Positions 23,072 through 33,862 of a stretch of 64,000 nt of DNA are shown here, piece after piece (positions within the stretch are counted from its first letter, which is position 1; every line of letters begins with the position of its first letter). The translations under genes were made by a program, and so were the position numbers. The notes under the pieces are model-generated. The model did not search any database. It was not told the origin of the DNA and saw nothing but the letters and a program-made list of their open reading frames with translations. The stretch is taken from assembly GCA_963971285.1 (NCBI GenBank), contig OZ020258.1:15021390-15085389 (forward strand), in the 5' to 3' direction. The DNA comes from Astropecten irregularis. Its lineage: Eukaryota > Echinodermata > Asteroidea > Paxillosida > Astropectinidae.

Positions 23072-23162
23072 ATAATGCAGTATATGGTAGGGTTTTAACC
23101 ACATACAGTATAAAACACAAACCATTATAATACACTGTTCACTGTTTCAAGGAAACTCAACA

Positions 23163-23773
23163 CTGCCCCCTCCCTGATTGAAACAATGTCCCCATTGTTT
23201 GTAAGAGTGGTACAGAAGTGGTAAAACAGAAGAAAAAAATTACAACACAAAGAATATATAATTAGAATAATAAAAAATATTAAATAAAAACAAAACACTA
23301 AAGATTATATATAAAAAAAACTACATAGAATTGAAAGTAAATCAAATCAAAAAAGCATAAATTAAATTAAAAGAATCAACCATCAAACAATGATACAATG
23401 ATACAAGATACAATGCCTGTTGCGACACCATGAATGTAAGATAGAGTCATCAGTACCGAACCAATAAAAGTAGGAGTAAAGAATGTCAATCTTTAGAACT
23501 CAGAACTCATACAAAATTCGATATATGGTCAACAACAACAATCAATTTGAACTAATAAGCAATCAGCAATGCAAAATCATTGAAAATTAACAATGACAAA
23601 AAACCAAAACAAACAAACTTAATGGTTGGAGGAAAAATGGTCCATGGTTCCAAAATTCACAAGAGCAGGAGCAAAATATGTAGGTCAAGAACATTCAGTA
23701 ACTTGGAACACATGTCAGAATAGGCGGCACATAAAAAAAATATGGGAACCAAGATATATATGTACATGTACAT
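23163..23773. other. AT-rich, no gene seen
   Basis: This is A-rich sequence with short direct repeats such as GATACAATGATACAA. No domain, RNA gene or clear repeat end was found. Confidence 0.45.
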
Positions 23774-23960
23774 GATCATAAATGGTAGTCGGTCTATCGC
23801 ATAGGTCAATGACATAGTCACACACTTCACCCTTGGCGTCATGTGCGTAACCCACGTATGGTTCACCAAACAGTATCTCAATGGGTTGTTGATTTTTTTA
23901 TTAAAAAAAAAAAATAAAAAAAATAAGGATTTATTTGATTTAAATCAGATTTTTTGGATT
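23774..23960 (-). repeat. duplicate of a GypB-integrase / hAT junction
   Basis: This stretch repeats 25704-25842 plus 26894-26922 almost base for base. It carries the integrase region followed by the hAT-like left end with TTTGATTTAAATC. It lacks the 1.05 kb Helentron-like insert found in the other copy, and so serves as its empty site. Confidence 0.85.
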
Positions 23961-25399
23961 TGGCCGTGATGCTGTTGGGCGGTCTGTCGTCGCGGCATCC
24001 GTTAAGGTGCTGGTCAGAAATGTTCCTGATCGGGGAGCAGGGGATCTGGAAGGTAGAATCCCGAAAGTGGACTGATTTCCAGAATGTGGGACGGTCCACT
24101 CTGCAAAGTAACCAGTGTTGTTTGGAGCAACTGACGATGTGTTCAAAGTCATGCTGGAATTTCTGGCTGCAGGCACAGGACTGGGTGTAGGAATACGACC
24201 ATCGGGACTGGTTGTGCGAAATCTGGCATTAGCGGGGAGAGCAGCGATGGGACCACATCTACATGTATATCAAAGCTGAAGGCAACCTCCTGGGAGCATG
24301 GTGACAGGATGGAGACCCTGTCATCGCTAGCAGCAGCCTCATCTTGCAGTGAGGAGAGATGGGATCATAACTGTTATCACACTGTGTCGGCGCGATCATG
24401 ATCGGGGGCTCAAGCTCATCGGTCATGAGCTTTTTTGCATCATCAGGAGCGGATGGTGATGGACAGCGCTTAGTTCACCCTAAGCCAATGCCTTGGCCAT
24501 CTAGTGGTGAGCAAATGGGACAGCGTTGTATCGGGCTTCCCACTTCCTTTGCCATACTGGCATACTTTTGAAGGCTAATCTCCTCATATTCTGCATTTCT
24601 TTGTTCTTGATGGGGAACTGATGTCGGCCCTCCTGCCACCACAACTGGGCACTGCACAGTATGTACACGGCATTTCCATGCGCTTATTTTACGCCGGTTG
24701 TGTTTACGACGAAGCGCACTGTACTAAAGCAACACGACACGCGTTTCCCGAGAACAGTGAAGAGCGCCCTCTTGAGGTTAACAATGGTTAGTCAAAAGTC
24801 TCCCATTAGAAAGTTGTGTTTAACAGGTTGGAAGTATTCCAGTGGTACATTACCATGGAGTATACAAGCAGAGCTAGCCCAGCTGCTTGCAAGTTATACA
24901 GTTCATTCTTTATGAAGTAGAATAGAGCATGTACACGTTTGCACATGAGGGCTATCATGAAGACATACAAATCCTGAGTATAGTTCCTGGTTATGATGGA
25001 TCAAACCACTGCGGTGGTGGTCGTCGTATCCGCGAACTCGTGTAATATTCGGTCCTTACCGAGGTTTTGCGACAAGGGGCCGGTGTGTGAGCCTTGGAGG
25101 TCCAGCGGGTGAAGGCACGCAGTAACACAGTACACGTTTACACGATGGATGCTATTCACAAGACTGACTCGTGGCTGGCTGGGCAGCTCGGGAGACGCCC
25201 AGCCGTGCCACGCTTCAGTGACTTTATTATGTTCACTACACTCGGACGGACTCCGATGTCTGTCTTGTGTTCCTGTTGTTGGGCTGCAGTATTGCACCGT
25301 TCAACCTGAGTTGCACGATTACAAAAACGTTTAGGCAAAGCACATGTCTGTGTCTTTTTTTCCTTTAGAGCTTGTGGGCACTGGGCCATGATTCACTGT
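23961..25399. other. no gene assigned; probable GypB 3' region
   Basis: Minus-strand frames (24475-24657, 23940-24176, 25001-25297, 25156-25389) are Cys-, Pro- and Ser-rich but match no domain I know. Position and strand suggest the integrase tail and 3' non-coding part of GypB. No copy of the LTR at 34375-34756 was recognised here. Confidence 0.35.
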
Positions 25400-25818
25400 T
25401 GTTCCATTCTGGAGTGTCTGCCGCAATTTCATTATCCAGTCCGGTATATCCTCACTGATATAGGGTTTCAATCATAGTGTAAGATACACGAATGTCAAAA
25501 ACCAGATCACTCAGTTTACGAAGTACAATCCCTGGTCCTTGCCATTTCGCTTGTAGTTTCACTAGGAGAGTCCAACAGTTTTGGTAGTGTCAAATATGTA
25601 CACTATAAAGTCACCTTCATGAAAACCTTTGAATTCCGGATTCACCTGTTAATAGTTCTTCTGCTGTCGGTTGCACTTGGTCTTGAGATGATTCCTGACT
25701 AGATCATAAATGGTAGTCGGTCTATCGCATAGGTCAATGACATAGTCACACACTTCACCCTTGGCATCATGTGCGTAACCCATGTATGGTTCACCAAACA
25801 TTATCTCAATGGGTTGTT
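25400..25818 (-). pseudogene. GypB integrase C-terminus
   Basis: From 25810 downward one phase reads PIEIMFGEPYMGYAHDAKGE and DLCDRPTTIYDLVRNHLKTK. A GPY/F-like region follows (GFHEGDFIVYIFDTTKTVGL, then KDQGLY). It contains stops (for example after KNY near 25660). It continues the core fragment at 28 kb once the intervening element is disregarded. Confidence 0.75.
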
Positions 25819-27987
25819 GAATTAAAAAAATAAGGATTTATTAGGTGTTCGGGTTCAAGCCGAACACCTATTGTAATTGTTCGAGTTTTTTTTTTTTTTT
25901 CCATTTTTTTTCTTCCCAAATTTGTCCGCAGGACTTCTATATGACGGTTACAAGATATTCACTTGAAACTTGGTGGGAACTTCGGTCATGATGCCAAGTT
26001 GTTATTAGAAGATTGACGTCATGATGACGTCATTGGGTATCAAATTACACGCGTTTTTAGGAAAAACTTTGGTGTTCTATTACTTGTGAACCACATGACT
26101 TACGATTTTGATATTGACATATGTTACTCAACACGTAAATCCTAACAATTAATATATTCAGTGTTGTGTATAAATGACCTTCACTTCCGGTGTTACCGGA
26201 AGTTGAAGTTTGACTCAAAATAACTCGAAAACGGAAGGATTTAGGCAAAAAAAACCTCAATGGTTCAAAGATAGACAAGGTCTTGGGCTTTCAGAAAATA
26301 TAAACGATGACGTCATACGGGCTGTATAGCGCCCTCTACGGTGGATTAAAGATATGCAGTGATTACGTAATCCAAAAGTAAACAACGGATTTCCGCCAAA
26401 TTTGGTGACTGTGAACTACTAATGAACTTCGACATGTGTGTGAAGTTTGAAATTTGTGATGTCATGCAACCGGAAGTTGTGCGCTTTTAAAGGAAAGATG
26501 ACGTATCATTATTCAAATACTGTTTACTCGATAATTACATGACGCACGTCAGTGAAAATTGCAATATATTTATATCGTGTGCATTCAATGACTTCTGAAA
26601 ATGGTCAGTTGGTTGTGAAGAACTAACCGGAAGTTATTGTCCATACAATATTAAAGGTGAAGTCATTTTACGGTATCAGTCATAGTGTACGAATACTGCA
26701 ATCAGCATAATCAGTACATGTAGTACATGTATTAATTTTGCTCAGTCACGCAGTTGAAGTGTATTTTAATATTCCATTGAATGAGGGACGATTGATCACA
26801 TACTGTACGTTCAAACATACGTTCAAATAACATTTCCACTACGAAATGAGACCCCGAACACCTAGTGGTTGTTCCCACAACCACAATGTCTAGTTTGATT
26901 TAAATCAGATTTTTTGGATTTAAATCGGATTTATTTGATGTTTTTAAATTAAAAAATTATGTTCATACATGTACTTAACATGTTGTAAGCTATACTTAGA
27001 CTACTTTTAGACCAATGATAGTGGTCAAGCACACTTTTAAACATTGTGTATTGTAAAACTTGACAGAATAATCCACTAAAGAAAGGATTTTTTTTAATTT
27101 GTGTGATTTATTAGCTTTATAGTGACGGACAGTTTATGGAAGCCTTTAAGCATGCACTATACTTTTCTGTGTCAGTCTGATCAAAACGTGAGGGGTTACT
27201 CCATGTCATAAATGGAGAAATAGCTCTTGGGAATTCCAGTTGGGAATTTCCAACACCTTTCACACAAGGGATTCTCCAACTAACAGTTGGAGCTGGGGAT
27301 TTTCTAAGGGGTTTTGCAGACCCCATTTGGTACTTTTTGAGAAGTTGCCATCAACATTAAATTTCATTGTCATCAAAATGAATTACATTTCTGTACAGTT
27401 GCATTTACAGAGCAACTTATCCATTTTTAATTTAACCTTATTTCTGGCAAAATCCGCTTATACTTCCGGGGTATTAAACTACATGTACATGTACATACAT
27501 GTATGTACATAATTATGTACGTGTATGCTTATGTAAGTTCATAAGCAACTGAAAGTACGGGTATAACAAAAACACAAACAAATCAAGTTCAGCTTTTTTT
27601 TAAGTATCTGACAGGTGGACATCCTTGCATTATATGCTCTCCTTCAAAAGAGTCTATAAATTCAGCTTACAGAAAGTTATTTATTTTCATTTTTTTTTGG
27701 GGGGGAAATGTTGGTTATATTATTGGTTTTGCATTTTACAGATGAAAATAAAAACAATGCTGTTAAATCAGACTTCAAGAGGGTGTAACATTCTTTTAAA
27801 GTGCCTCTAAAGCACTTTGTATAAAAGTGGAAATGATTGAATTGAAATAAATTGTAAAAAAGAAGAGAAAATAGAGAAAAACTAATATTTTTGCTAAAAG
27901 TTTATTTAAATCGGTGATTTTTATTAAAAAAATCAAGTGATTTAAATCGGCGATTTAAATCAATGTGATTTAAATCAAACAACCCTG
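25819..27987. mobile_element. hAT-like (Zaphod-type ends) non-autonomous element in GypB
   Basis: The right terminus is the complement of CAGGGTTGTTTGATTTAAATC, followed by GATTTAAAT repeats, as in Zaphod-like hAT ends. Eight-base flanks GGGTTGTT (25811-25818) and GGGTTGAT (27988-27995) differ by one base and fit a hAT duplication. The left terminus is eroded but keeps the GATTTAAATC repeats. The interior (26900-27950) has only short frames and a TACATG-rich palindrome at 27479-27530. A Helentron-like element lies inside. Confidence 0.7.
25841..26893 (+). mobile_element. Helentron-like element 1 (HINE-like)
   Basis: The 5' end is TT followed by the hairpin AGGTGTTCGG/CCGAACACCT (25843-25869). 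Near the 3' end, CCCGAACACCTA (26854-26864) repeats that end in inverted form. Then come a second hairpin GTGGTTGT/ACAACCAC (26865-26884) and a CTAG end (26890-26893). The empty site at 23928-23960 shows insertion between A/T and T with no clear duplication. The interior is non-coding, with CRE-like TGACGTCA sites near 26010-26030 and 26309. This end plan is that of Helentron-associated elements; the Rep/helicase is absent. Confidence 0.65.
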
Positions 27988-27989
27988 GG

Positions 27990-28279
27990 GTTGATGAGTC
28001 TCTCTTCCTAACAAACATTAACATGTTAGGGCTGTATCCAGTTGAGTCATGTTCACAACTCCGATAGGTAGATGTCAGTAGTGGTAGATACTGGTCCCAG
28101 TTAAGCTGATGTTTATCCACATACATAGAAATCATGTCCAGTAGAGTCTGGTTAAATCGCTCAACTCCTCCATTTGCTTGAGGGTGCCAGGGCGTACAGT
28201 GTACTTTGTCTATCTCCAACAGTTTGCAAATCTGATGAAACAGATTTGATTCCTTGCCCCACATTTGATGCATTGACAA
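27990..28279 (-). pseudogene. GypB integrase core, C-terminal third
   Basis: The frame carries TPWHPQANGGVERFNQTLLD with the catalytic Glu, then WDQYLPLLTSTYRSCEHDST and GYSPNMLMF as in Gypsy integrases. It is interrupted at 27987 by the hAT-like element; the remainder is at 25400-25818. Confidence 0.85.
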
Positions 28280-28473
28280 ATCCAGTCTCGTACATCCGTT
28301 TTCTGATTACACCAAAAGAAACAGCGCTTGATCTTCGTGTAGGTTTTTTTTTTTTTCAAACCTAGATGTGCTGATGTTACCGCTGAGTGCATGGCGAACA
28401 AAACAGTTTTCTGCAAAGATCGTAGTACTATCATTTGTATAGGTATGACTGGGATGTGCCAACAGTCTCCCAT
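28210..28473 (-). pseudogene. GypB integrase zinc-binding domain fused to a shortened core
   Basis: An HHCC zinc site is visible: H-x7-H in MHSAVTSAHLGLKK and C-x2-C in CIKCGARN. After CGARN the frame runs into sequence that belongs about 100 residues further on in the core. The part with the first two catalytic Asp residues is therefore missing. Confidence 0.8.
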
Positions 28474-29021
28474 CTCTTATATAGCACTTTGTTCCCACAG
28501 CAAGTACGGTTGGCGTACGCACAGACTCATGACGCAGGTTTATCTCATCCTTCTTTGGGCGTACTGAAGACTTGGTCATCCAATCAATAAATTGTCTCAG
28601 GTCTGGGTCCTCATATTGGAGCTTAGCAACTTCTTCAGCAGTATATCCATCAATCCACGAAGCGTTGTGGCCATGTTCAGCTGCTCTGGCTGAATGTTCT
28701 CGTTCACATGTAGAAGAATTGCGTTCAGCTTGGTCTGCCCTCTGTGGCCCTCCTCCTTGCACTGTCGTGATTTCTGCTACAGAAAATCTCTCAGGTTGTA
28801 ATCCTCCTTCAAGTGGTGATTTGGTACCATTTGGCAGCATAGACCCTGTCTGCCAGCCTGTGGCCACTGTCCAGCACGTGCCTTGCAAACAGTCCCACAT
28901 ATCACATGTTCCGCTAAGTATGGAGTGCATATAGGTATAGGCAAGGTAATCAGCATAGTGAGGAGAACTGGAAAAAATTGTCTTGGCTGTGTGAAAGCTG
29001 CTGTGGTTGCTTGGTCTCATC
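28474..29021 (-). pseudogene. GypB RNase H to integrase linker
   Basis: Part of the 251-aa frame. Its tail EEVAKLQYEDPDLRQFIDWM is the usual region before the integrase zinc finger in Gypsy elements. The middle is low complexity. It changes phase before the zinc domain at 28473. Confidence 0.65.
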
Positions 29022-29526
29022 TCATGGGAGGGAGTTTGGTACTCCAGTAATCTCATTGTCACAGTCTGATTTGAGTGTTTTCATGGAAAGTGGAATGACA
29101 TCATCTAACTGGAAGAAATCAGACCACTGTTCATGTTTCTTAACACAGCATTTGCATCCTCCACATGGCAACTCAGTTAGAATTGTATCTCGATCATAGC
29201 AATTACACTCATCGGGATCACAGTTCCGACGAGAAAGTGCATCAGCATTGAGGTGCTTTTGTCCTGGTCGGTGTTCTAACTTGAAGTTGAATTGACACAG
29301 AAGTTCCAGCCACCGCGCCATCTGGTCTGTAGGCTCCTTGAACGACATCACCCATCTAAGTGCACTGTGATCAGTTCTTATGAGAAATTGCCGACCTAGC
29401 AGATAGTGTCTAAACTGCTGGGTGAATGTGATAATTGCCAGAAGTTCTCGACGTGTGGTGCAATATCTCCGCTGTGGTTTGTCAATGATTGGCTGGCATA
29501 TGTCACTGGTCATTCCTCGTACTGTC
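29022..29526 (-). pseudogene. GypB RNase H, second part
   Basis: Strong RNase H motifs are present: RRYCTTRRELLAIITFTQQF (catalytic Glu), LIRTDHSALRWV (catalytic Asp) and HRPGQKHLNADALSRR (catalytic Asp). A Cys-rich stretch (CNCYD...CGGCKCC) follows. Just upstream a VTYASQSLT motif is in another phase, so one frameshift lies near 29470. Confidence 0.85.
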
Positions 29527-30955
29527 TGTCAATATGACCCCAGATTTATGAGGGGAAAGGATACGGAAGCTTACTGAGTTCACAAAATACAGGCGGAGGC
29601 AAGAAACAGACAGTTAAATCAAATATAAAATATAACTTGCACATTAAAGTTTAATCAAGTCTGAAATATGGTCTGGACAACAATAACATAAACACAATAT
29701 ATGCGTCAATAAATACAAGAAAAACCTTTTCGTGCAAGGATGTGCGTTAAATCATTAAGAAAGGCAAAACCAAAATATCAAGCAAGAACTCTCAAAATTG
29801 ACTTGTCTTGATAAGCACAATTTATCAACTTGAGAAAACGTACATTAAATTAAACGGCGGGATAAGCCCACATCAGAGGTCACTAAAAATGAGTTAAAGT
29901 GCGGGCATAAGCCGCATCTAAAATAACGTATATAAATTAACAATAATTTATAATTTATAATAATATTATTTACAACAAAGGAAAATAACACTTGCGTCTG
30001 GCTAGACAATTAGGTAATGTTGTTCCGTTCACGGAACCGTTCGTCAAATGCAGACGGAGTTCACGGTGTTTTCCGACATTCTCCGTCGCAACGTTCGTTA
30101 TAGCATTGATCCTCACAAAACAGCCGCTGGTGTCTGAGTCCGGCTTCGCCCGGTCCACCGCGCTGACACAAAGAATGGGCCCTCCCTCGGAGTTCTCCAC
30201 TCAAGCTGGTCCTAGCTCTATCCTGGCCTGGTTGATGACCTCAGAGTACCAGCTGGCTATGGCCTGGCGGCCCCAACTAGTAGGTCATCTGAATAAGACA
30301 TGTTTGAAATAAATGTCTACTCCCGCAACTAATTGAAACACAGCTTGAAAATTTAACATGATGTGACGTTAAGATAATAAATACAGTTTGGCAATAAACC
30401 CAAGAGAATCTCTAACTCCCTTCTTAGTCGGATTTCTTAATCAAACACGAAAATCCAAATATATTCAGTAATAATCAATTACATAAACAAACTGTACAGA
30501 GAACAAAATACATAATGTATACTCACAGTCACAAAGACTATTTGTCTCCTGAAACACCAAGACTAATCAGATCCTTCCGTGTGCCCCTCACATGCAAGAA
30601 AATACGAGATCTCAAATCTATCCAATGAAGCAAAATCACCGGGAAAATGGATGATATTTCAATGTAAATTTAATGAAATATCCATCCAACAAAATAATCG
30701 GCAAATCGCTGCAATCGGGCATAAGCATTACACAGTGATCGACATGGCGTATCTGGCGTTCTGCCCCTCCTAGGCATCCAAGAATTTGCATATTGGACAA
30801 AGGTACCAGCATTCCTTAGGACCAAAACCCATTCAAAGTTTCCCGCGACAGAGTACCTTTCATCTTTCTTGTGACTGGAACCATTCAACCTTGAAACACA
30901 ATGACGTGACTATGACCAACAACACATACGAAAATAGACATGTACAAGTCAATCA
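29527..30955. mobile_element. 1.4-kb insertion of unknown type inside GypB RNase H
   Basis: The two halves of RNase H stand on either side, so this block entered after GypB. It is AT-rich with one GC-richer part (about 30000-30270). It contains opposing open frames (29970-30200 minus, 29992-30312 plus) with no domain I recognise. I could not identify terminal repeats or the target duplication. It may be a solo LTR or a non-autonomous element. Confidence 0.5.
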
Positions 30956-31336
30956 GGATAAAAAAGGCACTTCGTGACACTGTCCTGTTTGTTCACACCA
31001 CTGCATTTGACTCAGAGTTGCTCCAATCCCAATGTCTGATGCATCTGGGATACTGTGTCCAGTATGAATAATCCTTGCCATCACATCCTCGCTGGTCAAC
31101 ATGGACTTCAACTGGTCAAATGCTGTTTGACAATCCTTGCTCCAGTCGAACGTCTGTCCGGCCTCTAACAGACAGTGGAGAGGGCTGGCGATATGTGCAA
31201 ATCCTCGGATAAATCGGCGATAATACGAGCATAGCCCCAGAAATGCTCGTACTCCAGTAACATTTGAAGGAACGAGCCAGTCGTGGACAGCTTCTACCTT
31301 ATTTGGGTCAGGTTTAACTTTGTCCGGTGTCACCAA
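30953..31336 (-). pseudogene. GypB RT thumb and start of RNase H
   Basis: The thumb/connection motif VRAFLGLCSYYRRFIRGFAH is followed by FDWSKDCQTAFDQLKSML, and RNase H begins with PDASDIGIGATLSQMQ, carrying the first catalytic Asp. The frame is cut at 30955 by the 1.4 kb insert, after which RNase H resumes near 29525. Confidence 0.85.
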
Positions 31337-31800
31337 ATGTCAGAGAAACATAACTTTCTGTTGTAGTAAATCACATTTACAATGTACTGGGTTTCAGTTT
31401 CAGTGCAGCATTCCCAAGCTGAATGAGCACTTCATCTAATTGACTTAGGTGCTCGTCAAATGAAAATGAAAATATTATAAGATCATCGAGGTAGATTAGT
31501 AGTGTTTTCCATTGAATTCCTTCATTATCAACTCCATGCATCGTTCAAATGTACAAGGAGCATTGCATAAACCGAATGGCATCGTAATGTATTCATACAA
31601 GCCTTTTCGGGAGCTCACAAATGCAGTTTTTGGTCTGTCCTCTGGTTTCGATTTGCCAATAACCAGCTTGTAGATTGAGCGTAGTGAAAAGTTTTGCTCC
31701 ATGCAAACAGTCCAAACAATCAGTGACTCTTGGAAGTGGATAAGCATTAAAACAAAGTTAAATTGTTCAGTTTGCTGTAGTCAACACATGCACGTGTACT
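31337..31800 (-). pseudogene. GypB RT palm
   Basis: The palm is spread over three phases. AGYWQIE is near 31660. KGLYEYITMPFGLCNAP is near 31570, with the fingers/palm B motif. The catalytic YLDD box (LIYLDDLIIF) is at about 31470-31497. Active-site residues are present, but the reading frame is broken at least three times. Confidence 0.8.
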
Positions 31801-33082
31801 CCCATCTCGTTTCCGCACAAAAACTAAAGGAGATGGCCCAAGGGCTGGTAGATTCTTGTATTATCCCTGCTTTTAGCTGACGATCTATGATGGCTTCCTC
31901 TTCACCCTCAAATGTCTTTGTTGGGCGCTGAGGACGCTGACCTACATGTTTTGCATCACCGGTCTCAATGTTGTGCTGAACAATGGAGATTCGACCATAA
32001 TCATCAGGTGATTGAGCAAAAGCATCCTTATGTTTGCAGATTAGATTCATCACTGCTTCAGCTTTACTGGTTTCCATTCCCTTGACACAGCGTTCATATA
32101 GTTCACATAGATCCTCACTCCAGCTTGATTTTGCGTCCTTAGGACGTACATCATTGATTGAGCTCGTTTCCTTAGCCTTACATACATGTATTGAATGGGC
32201 GTGACACAATTGTTCCACCTCAGAGTTTTCACACTTGTCAATGTTCTCCACCAGTTCAACTTGATGAAGATATCCAAGGGTGGTACCCGCATGTATTGTT
32301 ATCTCCTCACTTGAGACATTAATTAGGCGAACTGGTATGGCAGTATCACTGCGGCTCGTGTCGACAAGTGAACGGCCCATGACTAGGCATGTGTTATTGT
32401 CATCTTGCAATAGAGCTGGTTCCACCATCGCAATTTCACAGTTAGTTATGGTGTGTTTCCCTGGTAATATGAACTCGCTGTAAGCAGGAATTGTAGTATC
32501 ACAATCGAAAGTCACCTTATTCATCTTGTCAGGTATTGTTCCCTTAATGCTGCATTTTACTGGTCTGCCTCCGATGCTCAATCCCTGGCGAGCTTGTAGT
32601 GTGCAGTCAAAATGGTACAGGAAATCATATCCTAATATAACACTTTCACTAATGCAGGCAATATAAGCATCCCATTCAAACACATGTTCCCCAATACAAA
32701 AGTTAAATGTTGCTTTACCTTTCACGGTGATCAACTCGCTGTTGGCTGCCTCCAGTTTTTTTTTCCCATCATAGTTGTTCAGCTGAGAGCCGCGATCTGC
32801 TGGAATTTTGTCAAAAAGTTCTGCTGAAATCACTGTGACTGCGCGGCTCCTGAATCGACCAGTAACTCGCTTTCTGCACCATTGATGCTTACACACACAA
32901 ATACAGACAGTCCTGCTGAACTTGCTCTCTGAAGGGAATACAAGTGTATATGTTTCTCTGCTGTTCTCTGTACTGTCTTTTGGGACTGTAGCCAGGCCGG
33001 ACGGTTTGGTCCACTTTAGTATTCCGACGATTGTTCTCCATGCGGAGGTGCAGGGTTGTTTCTCTGGGATGGTTTCGGACAA
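31781..33082 (-). pseudogene. GypB protease to RT N-terminus
   Basis: This is the longest frame in the window (433 aa). The protease active site (VDSGA) is at about 32840-32855 in a neighbouring frame. The long frame picks up right after it (AVTVISAELFDKIPADRG), so a small indel sits beside the active site. The flap/second lobe (WDAYIACISESVILGYDFL) follows, then a linker that belongs to the Gypsy PR-RT connection. The start of RT is at LKAGIIQESTSPWA, near 31850. There the frame is lost again and the VFVRKRDG motif continues in another phase. The first 70 residues of the open frame are not the real protein. Confidence 0.85.
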
Positions 33083-33351
33083 TCTCGAGCATAGTATCCC
33101 TGTTCCTCACAGTTGAAGCAATTTAAAGTCCCTCTCCTGGTTTGAGCGACTGTTGTTTCCTCTTGACTGTGGCCTTTGGCCTTGTCCCTTGACAAGTTTT
33201 GATATTCCACGAAAGCGATTATCCAGCTGAACTGAGATTCAGTCACATATGGTTCATGTTTGTTTACTGGAACATTGGATGTACCTGTATCATCTGATGA
33301 TTCGCTGATGGTGTCGGTCGTGGTATGTACATACAGCACGCATCCGTGCAT
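33016..33351 (-). pseudogene. GypB gag nucleocapsid region with altered zinc knuckle
   Basis: The motif CFNCEEQGYYARDC (about 33073-33114) has CCHC spacing C-x2-C-x4-Y-x4-C. The zinc-binding His is replaced by Tyr, so the knuckle should not bind zinc normally. Basic and Pro-rich residues follow, as usual for nucleocapsid tails. The N-terminal part of this open frame is out of phase with the capsid. Confidence 0.8.
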
Positions 33352-33859
33352 TGCCTTTTCCTACCTCATCTCGCAAGGTGAGATAAGTCTCCACAGCCTC
33401 CCTTGCTTCCTCCATTGTGGTTGGGTTTTTCATCCCAACGGCAATGGACATCTGATGATCGTTCAGCCCCTTGATGAAATGGCGAAGACCTATTGTCTCC
33501 CTCGTGATACTGTTGGCTGTCGGATACCCCTTGAGCACCAGGCGTTGAATATCTGACAAATATTCCGACATTGACTCCTTCGGATCGAACCTCCGTTGTT
33601 CAAGTGCAGCCAAGTAGGTGTTCGGTGAGCGACGCTCGCCAAAGCGATCTGTGAGTGCTTTCTCAAGCAGTTCTGATGAGCCGAGGACTTCTTGTGGCAA
33701 CATTAAAGATGAATATTCCGCTGCTGCATCCCTTAGACTGTTGATCAATCTGAAGTGCTTCTCCTCCTCGTCCCATCTACAGGCTGTGGCAAGCTGGCTT
33801 GATGAAACTGTCCCAAGGGAATTTGACATCATATATACCATCTGCCTTGGGAGTGGCAC
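33290..33859 (-). pseudogene. GypB gag capsid region
   Basis: This is a retrotransposon gag (capsid-like) domain. It opens with WDEEEKHFRLINSLRDAAAE, followed by LLEKALTDRFGERRSP, NTYLAALEQRRFDPKESMSE and IGLRHFIKGLNDHQM. These match the major-homology-like order of Gypsy gag proteins. It is in phase with the upstream gag piece, separated by a single TAA, and leaves the true frame near 33340 before the zinc knuckle. Confidence 0.85.
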
Positions 33860-33862
33860 ATT

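Larger units (their letters stand above)
19812..23162 (-). repeat. LTR-like segment, split by a 2.7-kb insertion
   Basis: Minus-strand sequence from TGTTGAGTTTCC (23162) to 23072 and from 20372 to 19812 matches the GypB LTR at 34452-34756 in the same order. The middle (20373-23071) is a later insertion. About 320 bp present here (about 19985-20302) is missing from the GypB copy. The match stops exactly at AATG (about 19812), where the GypA gag begins, so the end of the LTR and any primer site are absent. It is either a GypA LTR related to that of GypB or a chimera of the two. Confidence 0.7.

Noticed and set aside
24475..24657. zinc-finger protein from the Cys-Pro-Ile-Cys stretch
   Set aside because: A single C-x2-C pair without partner residues is not enough.
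25841..25869. GGTGTTCGG...CCGAACACC as a bacterial-type terminator or CRISPR repeat
   Set aside because: It is the 5' hairpin of an inserted element; no spaced repeats occur and the DNA is eukaryotic.
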